Source: Micrasema longulum
Lineage: Eukaryota; Arthropoda; Insecta; Trichoptera; Brachycentridae
Direction: 5' to 3'
Assembly (NCBI GenBank): GCA_022494885.1
Contig: JAGVSM010002817.1
Span: forward strand, 105,695 to 169,694
DNA: 64,000 nt
Shown here: piece after piece, positions 1-11,193 of the stretch
Layout: each line of letters opens with the position of its first letter
Position numbering within the stretch: the stretch's first letter is position 1
The notes under the pieces: model-generated
Seen by the model: the letters and a program-made list of their open reading frames with translations, nothing else
Databases searched by the model: none
What the model was told of the DNA's origin: nothing
Program-made: the position numbers and the translations under genes

Positions 1-570
1 TTAATAAGGGTAGCAGTAAAAGTCAACGTTTCACAAATTAAACTGTTTCGTGAAACTGTTCAGCGGAATGCTGGTTTTTCAATCCCAACTTTTTAAGTAC
101 GTAATTCAAGTTAAGGCATTTTCTGTTTTCCCGCTATCAATTATTGTAAGTTGGTACTTAATTTTAAGTGTTATTGATCAATGTCGTGAAAAACTTTTAT
201 TTATTGCAAATAAAGACCTTAAAATTCTAAAATATAATTTATACCTAAAATTATGTTTTTAGTCCAATTATATGCGTCGATATCCACTAAAATTCATTTC
301 ACATTTAATAATTAATATGGACGCTAAATGATCAACTTTATTTTTAATAAATAAAAAAGTTCGACCATTTTTATCTAAACGAAATATTTTATTTTTCAAA
401 TACGTATCATGTCAATAATAAATATTACTCGATGTTACGAGTATTAAATATTTGTATATAACAACCTTTGAAACCGTAAAAACTAAAATTAATTGTTTTA
501 AAATTTTGCTATTTTTAAAGATAAAAATTTTAACCTAGGGAACTGCCTAAACTCTCTTATTGCAATGTAT
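1..570. other. AT-rich sequence, no feature seen
   Basis: No repeat shared with the rest of the window and no coding signal. The small open frame at 50-262 has no recognisable motif and sits in low-complexity AT-rich DNA. Confidence 0.6.
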
Positions 571-574
571 CTTG

Positions 575-735
575 ATCGTTTTTGTTACATGGAAAAAAAG
601 GTTATCAATTTTACGCTTCATGTGTCCGGGAACAATGACATTTTTCAGTGTTAAATTCACCTTGGCAGGAATCAAACCCATGACCCCAAACATAGCAGGC
701 GAACGCGCATACCACTATACTACGGGGCGGACTTA
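575..735 (-). mobile_element. SINE-3, copy 1 (tRNA-derived)
   Basis: Read on the minus strand, the head at about 735-660 resembles a tRNA. It has an A-box-like TAGTATAGTGGTATGCG and a B-box-like GGTTTGATTCC. The body to about 575 (AACACTGAAAAATGTCAT, then ATGAAGCG, then CATGTAACAAAAACGATC) matches the copies at 44463 and 56703. It most resembles a tRNA-Asp-type head. It is not a functional tRNA, because no acceptor stem can be paired. Confidence 0.7.
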
Positions 736-1191
736 TCTTCGCTCAATTTCCTTTTTTCGGAATTTTTACCTGAGAGTAGCCATCGAGTCGAAAGCACTCG
801 TCCAGGGTTCTGTTTCTATTTCAAACTTCGGACTGTATTTTTCATCCGTTCAAAAATATAATAATATATTAAAACTATCATGTAGGTTGTAGGTACTTGC
901 TTAAACATTATGTATGTTTGAGAAGCATAACTTCTCCGAACTAATCCTTCCTCTTCCATGCGTCGCGTGCCCGACTTATCTGTCCATCGATTCGTCGAGA
1001 TAACAAAAGGCTATTCAAATTGCAGACTCGGGTTTCGTTGTGGGTATAAATGCATATTAAAATCGGATGGGAGATTTTTAATATATACGACCTCACCCTA
1101 TCCAATACCTGAGAACACTGAGAAGACAATTGCCCCGGTTTACATATTACGGATTAATTTCGATTTTTATGTCTCAGGCGGTGTGGAAAAT
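736..1191. other. Unassigned sequence
   Basis: Two small overlapping open frames on opposite strands (941-1129 minus, 958-1284 plus) have no family resemblance. No inverted repeat or tRNA-like head was found. Confidence 0.5.
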
Positions 1192-1925
1192 ATTTATTTT
1201 ATTTTTATTTTATTTTGTTTCTTCAGAAAAACAACAGCAATACAAAAAAATATACACAACATTATAAAAAAAAACATAAAATAAAGCCAAATCAGTTTAC
1301 ATAAATACAATTATAAAAATCCAGTTCAGTTAGATATTAATTCATAGAAGTGCATGTGTGCGAGTTTTTTTTTGTGTGAGGACGCGTGTGTAAAAAAAGT
1401 GGAGTGTGGTTTTGGTAGGTATGTGAATATGTATGTGATTGTATATGGGTGTGAGGGTAGGTTTATGGACAGGGTGAGTGTGTGTTTGATGTGAGTGAAT
1501 AGAAACAACTTAAATTTATAATGTAAAAATATTATTTTTTTTATAAAGAAACATCATTTTTTTCATATAATAGTTTTTTAATTTTGGTTTTAAACGTGAG
1601 TTTACTGCAATTAAATATGTCTATGTTATTGAAAAATACATTATAATTACGCGTCAAACGAATCAGAGGAGAGTTCTGTGCATAGTTGGTGCGAACTGTA
1701 GGTACATGGAAAAGAGATTGATTCGTGTGACGGGTGCGGTAACCAGGTACATTAAGGGCCAACTCATAAACCAGAACAGGACTATCAAGACGTCCATTAA
1801 GAATATCATGTAAAATCCCCACATCTAATACCAAACGACGATCCTCAAGACTAAGTATATTATGTTTATGACAAGAAGTTTTATAGTTAAGGTCCGTAAA
1901 TCTGGATCTCCAATTAAAATGTATG
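1192..1925 (-). mobile_element. LINE fragment: reverse transcriptase C-terminus and 3' UTR
   Basis: The minus-strand frame at 1834-1541 has the look of the end of a non-LTR retrotransposon ORF2. It contains a leucine-rich LxxGILHDILNG segment, then RTNYAQNSPLIRL followed by FNNIDIFN, ending in FKTKIKKLL. Related but out-of-frame coding sequence continues upstream to about 1920. Downstream on the minus strand are a GT/CA-rich 3' UTR and a TTTTA-type repeat at 1195-1221 that would be the A-rich tail. It is 5' truncated, with only the last part of ORF2 left. The clade (CR1- or jockey-like) is not resolved. Confidence 0.7.
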
Positions 1926-2037
1926 TAGATTACTGTGTATCGTTATATTGACGCCGCCCTTAATCGAATTTGAAATCTTAATGCATAATAAGTTAACAAT
2001 TTTACCACAAGACGGATATAGCGATAATGCAATTGTA

Positions 2038-2237
2038 TCCTTTTTTTTATGGAAAAAATAAATATTTGCGTTCTTATAATTTACCAAAATATTTCAATTT
2101 TGGGACCATATTCAACCAATTATAAATAACTCTCTATTAGAAAATGGGAATCAAGTTGGGGTAAAGTGAGGTTCGAACCTCGGGCCTCCGGTTTATGAGC
2201 CCATGACACTAGCCACGGGGCCACAACCAGATTCAAA
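2038..2237 (-). mobile_element. SINE-1, copy 1 (tRNA-derived)
   Basis: On the minus strand the element starts with a tRNA-like head: GGTTGTGGCCCCGTGGCTAG (A-box region), then GGTTCGAACCTCAC (B box). The body contains CCCATTTTCTAATAGAGAG and GTTGAATATGGTCCC, and it ends in an A-rich tail (T run at 2038-2048). The window holds about eight copies (7081, 9892, 32151, 37147, 47225, 49650, 59083). The small body differences show old, independent insertions. Confidence 0.85.
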
Positions 2238-2990
2238 TAATCCTAATTCAACTATTATTGTTTTTTGGTTATAAGTTTCATTAACTCCTTTGTGTAGAAT
2301 GGAATCATAAAACGATTATAATATGCAATAAAAAAATGCTTTGTCTAGAAAAATGCAGACTGCAATAACAAATCGTTTGACCTTAACCGTTGCCTTAGGC
2401 AAGTGCATTTCAGATAACTGCCCGGGATCCCAAGGCCTTGTGGATCAGACCGTGTCCGTCAGATTTTATATAATTAACGTAGTCTATCTGTTAGTGTTGA
2501 ACAAAAAAACACAAATTTGCCAGTGTTCGCAAAATCCGTTTCTGCATAGCGCTCAACCCAACTTGACTCGGGAAGGTCACCCCAAATGGTTTGGTAAACC
2601 AAAATAATGTCTTTACCGTTATATCGCTGTCATGTTTACGATTTCTTTCGCGGTCACTTATTGTTTTTATGTTTATATTTTGCAGTGTTTTTTTTTTAGA
2701 ATGAAAGCACGGATAGTATGAGCATTTGAAAATATCCGTTTTTTTAAATAATATTTTTTGTTGTTGTGATTTCTTGATAGCCTTTCAGTTTAAATTATTA
2801 AGCAACACTGTTTAAAGATGATATACAGAAAAAGTGCCTTTTTAGTGAGCAAAAATTTTTTTTTCTTCATTTTATAGCTTATTTATAGGTTTTCGATTTT
2901 TTCGCACAAAAATGCTTGTATAATTTTAAAAACCACATATTTGTTTAAAATAAAATTACGTAGGTACATAACACTAACAATTATCAAAAA
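2238..2990. other. Unassigned sequence
   Basis: Contains an open frame (2341-2607) with no recognisable motif and a short GC-richer patch at 2395-2460. T-rich tracts dominate 2680-2900. No element ends were found. Confidence 0.5.
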
Positions 2991-2995
2991 CCCAA

Positions 2996-3812
2996 CAAAA
3001 TCAGTACTTTGTTGTTCCTCCTTTTTTAATAACTGCTTCAATACGTTTTGGCATGGATTTTACCGAATTTTGTATGTAGTCACTCAGAAATATAGGAATA
3101 GTGCATATCAATTGACGGGAATAAATACTCTTCCAATTATTTTTTTTGTAAACTTCTGCATTCACAGTTCCTTTTACGAATGCTAATTGCCTCACTCGAT
3201 AAAAGGAGAAACATCCTCAGACCATTTGTCCAGCAGGGTGCTTCAGTGTTGGCCTAAGACACTCATAGCTTAAACGTTCTGCAGATCTCCGTCTCACGTA
3301 CTGAATTCCTTCCGAACCAAATAAATAAAATTTACTCTCATCAGATAAAATAACTCGTCGCCAATCAATTTCAGTCCAAGTTTCATATTTTTTAGCCCAT
3401 TCTAAGCGGGCAATGCGCATTTTTTTGGTCAGTAGTGGCTTTTTTGCAGGCCTTTTGCGGCACAAAAAGCCGCTCTCCCGGAGTCTTCGGCGTACGGTGT
3501 GAACACCCACTTCAGAACCACCAGCCTTTATGTTCTTTGTCCTTATATCCTCGGCTCTTTTGGATCGATTCTGCAAACAGATTCGCTTCAGCAGTCGATC
3601 ATCAGCATGCGTTGTTTTTTTTTTTATGCCCAGTACATTTTTTTCGCTCTAGACTTGCAGAACCTTTAAAAACTTTTACACAATCTAACACTGCTGTGTG
3701 ACTGCATCCAATCTGAACTGCTATAGCGCTGGAACTCACTTTTTGCGTCGCCAAAGTTAAAATTGCATTATTGTATATTTTTGTAAAACGCTTAATTGCT
3801 TAAATTTTTTCC
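2996..3812 (-). pseudogene. Tc1-type (Tc1/mariner) transposase remnant
   Basis: The minus-strand frame from about 3620 to 3217 reads as a Tc1-like transposase. A helix-turn-helix part (RLLKRICLQNRSKRAEDIR) is followed by VHTVRRRLRESGF and RKRPAKKPLLTKK. The start of the DDE domain, WRRVILSDESKFYLFG, carries the first catalytic Asp. A stop codon then replaces the Trp of the family's MVWG motif near 3215. The frame continues as KGTVNAEVYK and jumps to the family's C-terminal end, SVKSMPKRIEAVIKKGG, at about 3040-3001. The middle of the domain, with the second Asp and the final acidic residue, is missing, so this copy cannot be active. Upstream coding traces reach a degenerate start near 3812 with an in-frame stop. 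Intact family members are about 340 residues long. Terminal inverted repeats were not identified with confidence. Confidence 0.88.
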
Positions 3813-4030
3813 ATAATTCACAATAAAACTCGTCTCATTATTTGAGTAAGCCCTTATTCAGGTAGAAAAAAATTAAAGGGGGGGGGTAATTAGTTCTTAG
3901 AACTAATTTATACCTGCACTAGCCCTTTCTAATAGGTTTTAGTGCTGACTACTGTATATATGTGCAGATAAGTATAGGACAGAATGTTAGGGATATTAAC
4001 AAAAACGTATTTCAAAAAAATAATATCAAC

Positions 4031-4262
4031 GTATTACAACAGGGATAGAGAACATTTCCGACATGGGAATATGAAAGACTAGGCATTTACAGGACAAAAC
4101 GGCGAATATTACACAGTGTGTATTTACAATATTTGAGTTTGTCCAAATGTTCATAGACAAAAGACTGGATTCTAACCAGCCAATGACAGGTCATAAGCCC
4201 TGTAAATGCCTTGACTTCCATATTGCCTTATTTAAGGTATTCTCCATCCCTGTTGTAATTTG
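4031..4262. mobile_element. MITE-C, full-length copy
   Basis: Inverted-repeat element. The left end TATTACAACAGGGATAGAGA and the right end (reverse complement ATTACAACAGGGATGGAGA) extend as arms of more than 50 bp that include GGCATTTACAGG. The interior carries CAGTGTGTA, then a block with TTTGAGTTTGTCCAAATG, then CAGCCAATGACAGG. Other copies or pieces lie at 31991, 46610 and 55266-55720. It has no coding capacity. Confidence 0.8.
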
Positions 4263-4934
4263 TTAATCTTAGTGTGTATTTACGTTGAAAAAGAGGAATA
4301 GCGAAAAAATAATGTTAACGAAGATGCTCAAACATTGATGTTTCAACTAAAAGTGTACTCATACGCTATTTCACCAGGATATAAGACAGCGGAAGAAGTT
4401 GTTCCTGAAAAAGTACTTTGTGATGAAACTTAATTGCTTTCTAAAATATTTTAATTATCTGATATTGATTAGTTTTTTGAGTTTTGTTGTACATTTTTTT
4501 AGTATTTGTTTTATAAATTTTAAATGATATTTTAAACGCTTAAAATGGATGGAAAATATTTTTTTTACATCGTAGATCGAAAATTTATAAGATATTAGGA
4601 AAAACAGGTATTAAAAAATCATTTGATTTAGGTAATTTTATGGTAATTTTGTGCTATGTATCAAAATAGATACACCGGGCATGGGTTAAAGTGAAAGGTA
4701 AAGTAAAGTGCGTTTATTTTCCTCTAGTCGATTTGACAAAGCTCAGTGTTAATTATTAAGATAAGCGGTCCGAATTCAGCGTGTTTTACTTGTTGCTGCC
4801 AATGTGAGCTATCCAACCCATTCTCAAACAAGGTAGGTATGTTTTTTAAAGACCCGAGCGAAACGCTGTAAGAATGTTTGTTTATGAAGCTTGTTCTAAA
4901 CTAAAATAAAAACATTTGATCGCCGTTGGTCTAA
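4263..4934. other. Unassigned AT-rich sequence
   Basis: No coding, tRNA-like or inverted-repeat signal was seen between MITE-C and the RTE fragment. Confidence 0.5.
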
Positions 4935-5085
4935 ACAAACCTAAACATGCCGTCATCACTTTATTGTGTTTTTTACCTCTTTTAGCTGTCCATGTTTCAG
5001 CTGCATAAAACATATATACAAATGTTTAATTCCTTAACAAAACCATTTTCACTATCCATTGAATAGCCTTCTATATTAGCAATTC
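4935..5085 (-). mobile_element. RTE-type LINE fragment (reverse transcriptase)
   Basis: On the minus strand, 5030-4945 translates to YMFYAAETWTAKRG followed by KHNKVMTA. This resembles the conserved LLYGAETWT segment near the end of RTE-clade reverse transcriptases. It is a short, decayed fragment with unclear ends. Confidence 0.55.
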
Positions 5086-5537
5086 TCAGATGGAGAGATG
5101 CGCGTGTTTAGACTGCATAGTAACCTCTTAGTTATTGCGATTATTTCTACCCTCTTTGAAAAGATTGGTAATACATTTAATGAATGAGCACTCGCATTTT
5201 GCCCGAGGGTGCTTTCCATACAAAAATATTATCAAATTAAAAATGTAATCCCCTCCTAACCTACTGACGGTAGCCCTTGTATCTCAAACTTCCATCTCGC
5301 TTTATTGCGTGTTGTTAGCGAAACTACGAGTAACATCTGAATGTTAGGAACGTATTATTACGATATTGTTTTTATTGCGATGACGATTACGTTTCGTATT
5401 GATTTCAGATGGTCTGCGTTTAGATTGAAATTATCTTATGATAATTACTTGCTGTACTCGTATGTATTCGTATGTGAAAAATGCAGATGTCAATCCAAAA
5501 ATGCGAGTCTTTATTGTTTAAAAATACGTATTTAAAT

Positions 5538-5640
5538 TCATCATCATCATAGTCATTCCATATTCGCTCCTTAGTTGGAGCATACGGTGTCGATAAACAG
5601 CCTCCAGGCTTCTCAGAAACTCCTGGACATCAACAATTGA
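5538..5640. repeat. Possible RTE-like 3' end with TCA repeat
   Basis: A (TCA)n tract at 5538-5550 is followed by GCTCCTTAGTTGGAGC and a segment with CAGCCTCCAGGCTTCTC and CTCCTGGACATC. This arrangement resembles RTE-like 3' ends common in Lepidoptera. The assignment rests on resemblance only. Confidence 0.35.
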
Positions 5641-5954
5641 TAATTTTATATGATACGTATTTTGTCTGTTCCTTGTATCATCATGCTATGTGTTTCATAT
5701 TGTATTTTTAAATGTATACACAATTCTTTATGTCCCATAGTGACTTAATGTAACTTCTGGGAATATAATATTAATATACCTATTCATTATTTGTATATTG
5801 CACGGTTTTGTATAAGGGAAGAGACCATTGCAGGAGACTGCTGCAAGCTATTGCATATATTTATGTACTATTAGGCGTGTTTTCCAGGTGTTTATTAAAA
5901 CATTATGTTTTTGTAATAATTTTTAATTTTTGTTATTATTTAATAATGTACATG

Positions 5955-6042
5955 CTTCCACTTTCCATTATTTTGTATCCCAACTCAACACAGTGCTCTT
6001 AGCCTCATAGAGTTTGGGACACGTTTTTTTTTTTTTTTTAAT
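5955..6042 (+). mobile_element. LINE 3' end with CCCAACTC hairpin
   Basis: TCCCAACTCAACACAG followed by GAGTTTGGGA forms a terminal hairpin, then a long T run. The same 3' end lies on the minus strand at 9638-9706, where a perfect 8-bp GTCCCAAC/GTTGGGAC stem precedes an A tail. The upstream AT-rich sequence from about 5660 may belong to the same element but shows no coding trace. Confidence 0.5.
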
Positions 6043-6045
6043 ATA

Positions 6046-7080
6046 TATGTATTTGTATGAATAAATAATAAAAATATTTATTTTTATATCGGTACTTAAC
6101 TACTGCAGCGTCCAATCCTTCTAGTTCTATAATGTATCGTTAATTATTATAACCCTTTTTGAACCAAAATTTTTTGTTCTTTACACATGTCCATCAATAC
6201 AGTTTAAGGCATAAGTATCCAAATTTATCCTCTTAGTACTCGGCTAGAATAACTGTCAAATATAAAATGATTTGGTTGTAAACATTGTAATTTTTTTCAT
6301 TCATGGTAATTTGATACGAAATAATTGACGATTTTTAAAAATATTCATTTAAAGTTTTTTTTACTCAACCGACGAATGTTACTTTACCCGCCATCGATAT
6401 TGCAATGAAATAAACGTAAAAATACTCCAAAGTGGTATCGTCATGTCAATCGGTACTTTTTTTTGCCAAAAATTGCTAATATGGTTTGAGAACACACGAT
6501 AAAACACCCCTAAATAGTGTTTGACCTTCGTTTGCCCACATTACGAGCGCAGAGGGTGAGACTGCGAGACCAACCCCTTCCACAAACTACAGCTACATTC
6601 GTGTTCGTTCCCCAAAGTATTGCGGACCCCGCGCCCCGCTCCGCGATAACTTCGCGTTACCAAAACCAAACCTCCCGCCCGCCAAAGCGTGGGAACATTG
6701 CGTATCGGAACCGACTCTTCCTCGTGACTCGTGACTGCTGTGTCAACGGTGTTCTGTTTCTCTGTGATTATGTTTCAGATTTCACGTCTATTATTATACA
6801 AATAAAATGCATCCGTTTATTTCGGGATCCCTATGACAAATTTCTTCGTTTAACGTCCACTGGTTGATTAGAAACATATTTATCAATAGGATATGGGGAG
6901 AAGAGCGGTTTATGAGTAGGTATTTGGATATAGTTTTTCTGTTTTCTGTCACTCTCTCGCTGATGCTTCCCCGAATAAGACAAGTGCACGTCGGATTGAT
7001 TATGCCTAGCTGCCGAGATCGTATTCCCGTTTTCCCTTCCACAAACCTGAACCGATTTAAGTTTTTCAGGAAGAGTATCA
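6046..7080. other. Unassigned, with GC-richer patch 6517-6750
   Basis: The patch 6517-6750 is clearly more GC-rich than its surroundings and keeps an open frame for 116 codons (MFDLRLPTLRAQRVRLRD...). The peptide is rich in Arg and Pro and has no family resemblance. It could be an exon remnant, a regulatory island or chance. No splice pair or repeat boundary decides it. Confidence 0.35.
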
Positions 7081-7285
7081 GAATTTTTTTATTAAAAAAA
7101 AGAAGAAATATTTGCGTTCCTATGATTTACCCAAATATTTCATTTTGAGGGCCATTTTCAACAAGTTGTAAATAACTTACTATTAGAAAATGGGAATTAA
7201 GTTGGGGTAGCGTGGGATTCGAACCAAGGATCTTTGATCTGTGAGTCCGAGATACTAGGCACAGGACCACAACCCGACTCAAAAA
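7081..7285 (-). mobile_element. SINE-1, copy 2
   Basis: Minus-strand head GGTTGTGGTCCTGTGCCTAG, B box GGTTCGAATCCCACG, body GAGTTATTTACAACTTG, tail of T on the plus strand (7082-7100). The A/B promoter layout is the same as at 2038. Confidence 0.85.
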
Positions 7286-7760
7286 TGAAATGTTCAAAAA
7301 CAGTTATCATATTTTTATACGGCAGATAAAACTAGGCGCGTTTAAGGGTTTTGGATAATCCTAGCTCCTATAAAACGCAATGCAAAAAAATAAATATCGC
7401 TCTGGTATAATACAGGGAGAAAATACTGGAAGACGTTTGTATGGAGAAATGTCAGACCGCGCATCCTCTTAACTCGAGACACACGAAGGATATTGTTGGT
7501 TGAAAAATAAATGTCGATGTCGTAACGATAATGTTATTTATGCAGAAGTATGTCAGATGGTTAATCATTTAATCATCACCCATAAACCATCAGCTGACCC
7601 CTAATGACCCGTATTACACCATCCGGTGCGGCGCGTTGACTGATCATGGTGCACGCGTCTCTCGCGCATACACTTATACAAATTGCATTTTTCGTTTAAA
7701 TTCGATCCAAATAATAAAAGGCTCCAAGCTCTCAACACGAGTAGGTATAAGGTGTGTATA

Positions 7761-8012
7761 GAGGTGTGTTCAGGAAATAAAATATTTTTTTAATTTCGCG
7801 GGTTTGGAGTCCGAGTGTCGTTTTTTAAAATCGCCGAGCTCATAAAAACACGTCTAACTTTAGCGGCTGCCACAGACAAAGTAAACAATGAATACAGCTG
7901 AAAATTTTAGTAAACCTTAGGGGCAAGTATACCAACATAACAAAAAAAATTGACAATCGGACTTTCCAAACCCGCGAAATTAAAAAATCTCGTTATTTTC
8001 TGAACACACCTC
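7761..8012. mobile_element. MITE-F, about 55-bp terminal inverted repeats
   Basis: The left end GAGGTGTGTTCAGGAAATAA and the right end (reverse complement GAGGTGTGTTCAGAAAATAA) extend through TTTTTTAATTTCGCGGGTTT to a GTCCGA. The core is about 140 bp and non-coding. It is 252 bp in all and the only copy in the window. The transposase superfamily is unknown. Confidence 0.85.
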
Positions 8013-8059
8013 GAAAATCGTAATTACAGGAAAAATTGCTCGGCGGAACAAATTTTTGA

Positions 8060-8377
8060 CACTTTTAATGCGTAGATATGCGTACCGAGGGGTACTAGAC
8101 CCGTCGATACATACCAATGTACCTACCTCTAAACTTGAAGGTGGGGGGATCGGTAGTGTATCTTATTAATCGCTCGGGAGAATTCATCCTCAAAAATGAC
8201 GTCATAATGAACTTATGCCACTCTATTGCGTCGACACGTGTACCGTGACGTACGCTTCTCCTTGTTACATATCGATGTACCTACCTTAAACTTAAAGGGT
8301 TGGGGAGTCGGTAATGTCCTTTCGTAATCGTTCGGGAGAATTCATCTTCAAATATACCGTCATGGTGAAGGTATGAC
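8060..8377. repeat. Tandem duplication, 159-bp unit
   Basis: Two adjacent diverged units (about 8060-8218 and 8219-8377) align through CACTNTATTGCGT, GTACCG, TACATANCNATGTACC, TCGGTANTGT, GCTCGGGAGAATTCATC and GTCAT. Identity is roughly 75% by eye. Confidence 0.7.
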
Positions 8378-8383
8378 GTTCTT

Positions 8384-8412
8384 AACTTTCCATTATAATC
8401 GCGGCCCTGCTT
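8384..8412. repeat. Solo end of MITE-E
   Basis: TTAACTTTCCATTATAATCG followed by CGGCCCTGC matches the right terminal repeat of the full MITE-E at 10835-11079. No partner end was found to the left. Confidence 0.5.
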
Positions 8413-8904
8413 AAATGCGTCCATTTACTTGTATCGACTTCTCTTGCCCCCTAGACTTGCCGCTAATGTGTATGCGGCTGTCGAACAGAAGCCGTATTTT
8501 TTGTCATGTTTTTCCTTACCCTCACTTTCCTCATATCTATCTCCCTCTTTACTCGCGAGCACCTGCCCCATTTAATGCTTCCCCCGAACCGCCCTTCGAT
8601 AATAGCAATTATTATTATCGATTCGATATAACCGGTCTATAGATTGTTAAAGGTAGTGTCAACTCTTTGTCAGGTTGTCAAATACTTGAAACAAAGGTAG
8701 GTACGCTGCACTGTATTGTACCCGGTGTTAACATAACTGAACTATTTTTTTTAATTTAAGAGTATTTTAAGACAATACGGAAACCTATAAGTTTATTTCT
8801 TAAATAATTGGAATTTGAAACTTTATGATGAATATAATTATCACACATTTTGTGCAATGATATAATATAATATAGAATATTTGGTTTGGACATATTAAGC
8901 TAAT

Positions 8905-9053
8905 GGCCCTTTTCATACATGCCACGCAAATCCACCCGGCCCGGTAACTTTCCGCGTTCATCCTACAAACGCATACACGAGTCAGCTTTTGTAGGGTGAA
9001 CCCGGTAAAATTACCGCGCCAGGTGGATTGGCGTGGCATGTGTGAAAAGGGCC
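8905..9053. mobile_element. MITE-G with AAT target duplication
   Basis: GGCCCTTTTCATACATGCCA at the left is matched by the reverse complement of TGGCATGTGTGAAAAGGGCC at the right. The arms continue through GCAAATCCACC/GGTGGATTGGC and inner CCCGG/CCGGT pairs, so most of the 149 bp can fold on itself. AAT flanks both sides. A 3-bp duplication suits PIF/Harbinger-type elements, but that is inference. Confidence 0.85.
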
Positions 9054-9302
9054 AATGGGCGACGAAAGAACGGCCAAAAAGATATATTGAATGGAGAAAA
9101 CGAGAAAGACATAGCATGACCTAATCCAACACATACACGAAGATGGACGGAAAACGCATGATAGTTTGTTATATGTATAATATATTTTTAATTTATTGTT
9201 ATTAACCTCGGTCACATTTAAAAAGACTTTATTTCAAGATTTCGTATTCAATTTATAATATAGCTATATGTATTGGGTTTGAGTTAAATACACTGTTACT
9301 TC

Positions 9303-9607
9303 GACGGTCTCCACGTATACTATCAAATCTAATGGTTCATTTATTCTAACAACCTGACGTCAAATACTAAATTCTTTTAGGGATGCTGGTGTTCGAGTAG
9401 AGTACATTTTGCGAGGTTACAGGAGAGCGAAAACAAAGTTGATGTTTTTTTTAGGAAGCTATCAGATACTGTAGAATTGCCAAACATGTATCCATCGTTA
9501 TTTAATTCTACAGTATCTGATAGCTTCTTGAAAAACTATTAAGCTTTGTGTTTGCTCTCCTGTAAACCTTGCAAAATGCAGATTCGATAGTATACGTAGG
9601 GACTGTC
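9303..9607. mobile_element. Foldback element with long hairpin
   Basis: The outer arms 9303-9330 (CGGTCTCCACGTATACTATC) and 9580-9607 pair. The inner arms 9406-9478 and 9504-9575 pair almost fully: TTGCGAGGTTACAGGAGAGC with its complement, and GAAGCTATCAGATACTGTAG with CTACAGTATCTGATAGCTTC, a perfect 20 bp. The loop is about 25 bases. The left arm carries about 75 extra bases (9331-9405) with no counterpart on the right, so a later insertion or a deletion has made it asymmetric. Confidence 0.85.
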
Positions 9608-9637
9608 AACTTATTTATTTACATATAGATTATTTTT

Positions 9638-9706
9638 TTTTTTTTGAGACATAAGTCCCAACCTCATGGGACCTGTGGTTGAGTTGGGACAAATAATGAA
9701 TTAATA
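9638..9706 (-). mobile_element. LINE 3' end with GTCCCAAC hairpin
   Basis: On the minus strand GTCCCAAC, then CCATGAGGTTGGGAC, forms an 8-bp stem and is followed by an A run. It is the same 3' terminus as at 5955-6042. Confidence 0.55.
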
Positions 9707-9891
9707 CGGACATATAACATCTCCAAATATATGCAATCAGAGACACCATATCAATAAATTAAAAATATGTAAACTCGTATATGGCACATTATTTTAATAA
9801 TCAGCAAACACCAAACATTTGACTGACAATAAATAAAAAATATCAAAAAAAGATAAAAGAGAAGTCTTATATATTAAAAACTCATCAAGGA

Positions 9892-10090
9892 TTTTTTGTT
9901 TTTAATAAAAAAGAAATATATAATTAGCGTGCTTATAATTTACCCAAATATTACAAATTTGGTGGGCATTTTCAACTAACGAATAACTCACTATTAGAAA
10001 ATGGAAATCAAGTTGGGGTAGAGTGGGACTCGAACCTCGGACCTCTGATTCGAGTCCGCAACACTAGCCACGGGACCACAACCAGACTTC
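9892..10090 (-). mobile_element. SINE-1, copy 3
   Basis: Minus-strand head GGTTGTGGTCCCGTGGCTAG, B box GGTTCGAGTCCCACTC, conserved body ending in TTTATTAAAAACAAAAAA. The A box here is close to the window consensus. The sequence between the A and B boxes has lost about 8 bases compared with copy 1. Confidence 0.85.
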
Positions 10091-10650
10091 CTATTCAGAT
10101 CCCTTCCGCTAAGGCCGCTAAGGATATGATAGTTATGCAAGATATTCATTCATATTAGTAGATTACGATTAAATGATTATGCGACCATTCAAAAGTTGAA
10201 TAAAATCAGATATCAAAAATATCTGTAACACAGTTTATTTGTGTTTTTTTATTTTAATACATACCGATGCGGGTTTGTTTTTATAATCGACTTGAAATTA
10301 ATTTATTTTAAAGATTTATAATATTCACGCAATTCAGTCTCGAGTTCTTATTTTAGCTACGGTCATCAGTTTACATATTATTGAGCATATTTATTTCTTT
10401 ATTGTGGTCATGTTTTAGTGTTATCCCTGTATGTGTACTTTAATTTAATTCCTTTTTAATGTCGCTATTGTTTTCTCAATACAAACGAAAAGCTGTATTA
10501 AAATACGTACATTTAAATGATCACTCATATTCTGGTCTGAAACATACATCAGTTTAATTTGTGTATTTTATTGACTGCACATTTAATGTGCAATGGTAAT
10601 ATTTTACGTCTGGCTTAAGTCGATAAAACGTAGCAAGCAACTGAAGGGCA

Positions 10651-10800
10651 GTTGCACCAAAATAAGTTCAAAGTTTAATAAATGTTGCATTTTTCTGAAG
10701 GGTGTTGGTTTTATCTTTTTTTTCACCATTTTTTGTGCATTTTGATGAAAATTCAGCAATTATTTAACTTTCATCTAATTTATTTTTACATTGGTGCAAC
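10651..10800. mobile_element. MITE-H, 150 bp
   Basis: GTTGCACCAA at both ends in inverted orientation, with the arms continuing through AAGTTCAAAGTTTAA on the left and its looser match on the right. The interior is AT-rich and non-coding. Confidence 0.75.
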
Positions 10801-10834
10801 ATGCTATGATGAGATGGGCCATAGAAGTTAACCT

Positions 10835-11079
10835 GGGCCCCGATTACAACGGGAAGTTAACATTTATCTTCAATTTTATTTACAGAGTAAAATTAAGTTT
10901 TCTGTATGAAAAGCAGAATATTCGTACATTTTTTTCTTCTAAACATTTTCAATTATAGGTTACCGACGAAGATATTTTAAATGTTCATGCAAATATACTC
11001 ATTTTCGTAGACAAAAATTGATTTATCTTTATAGACAATCGAAGATAACTCTCTTAACTTCCCATTATAATTAGGGCCC
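10835..11079. mobile_element. MITE-E, 26-bp terminal inverted repeats
   Basis: Left GGGCCCCGATTACAACGGGA then AGTTAA. Right reverse complement GGGCCCTAATTATAATGGGA then AGTTAA. The inner arms have TTATCTTC/GAAGATAA. The left neighbour is MITE-H, and the right end abuts or shares two bases with MITE-A. A solo end is at 8384. Confidence 0.8.
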
Positions 11080-11193
11080 TGGGCTGGTATTCTGAACGGA
11101 ATTGCGCGCGAAGAGATCGCTATGTTAGCGTGTATTTAGTACGTAAAAATGCGTTTTCTACGCGCGCTTTTGCGTTAAGAATACCACCCCTGG
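11078..11193. mobile_element. MITE-A, copy 1
   Basis: Left CCTGGGCTGGTATTCTGAAC, right (reverse complement) CCAGGGGTGGTATTCTTAAC. GCGCGC motifs lie in both arms. Other copies are at 37034 and 43893. Confidence 0.8.
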
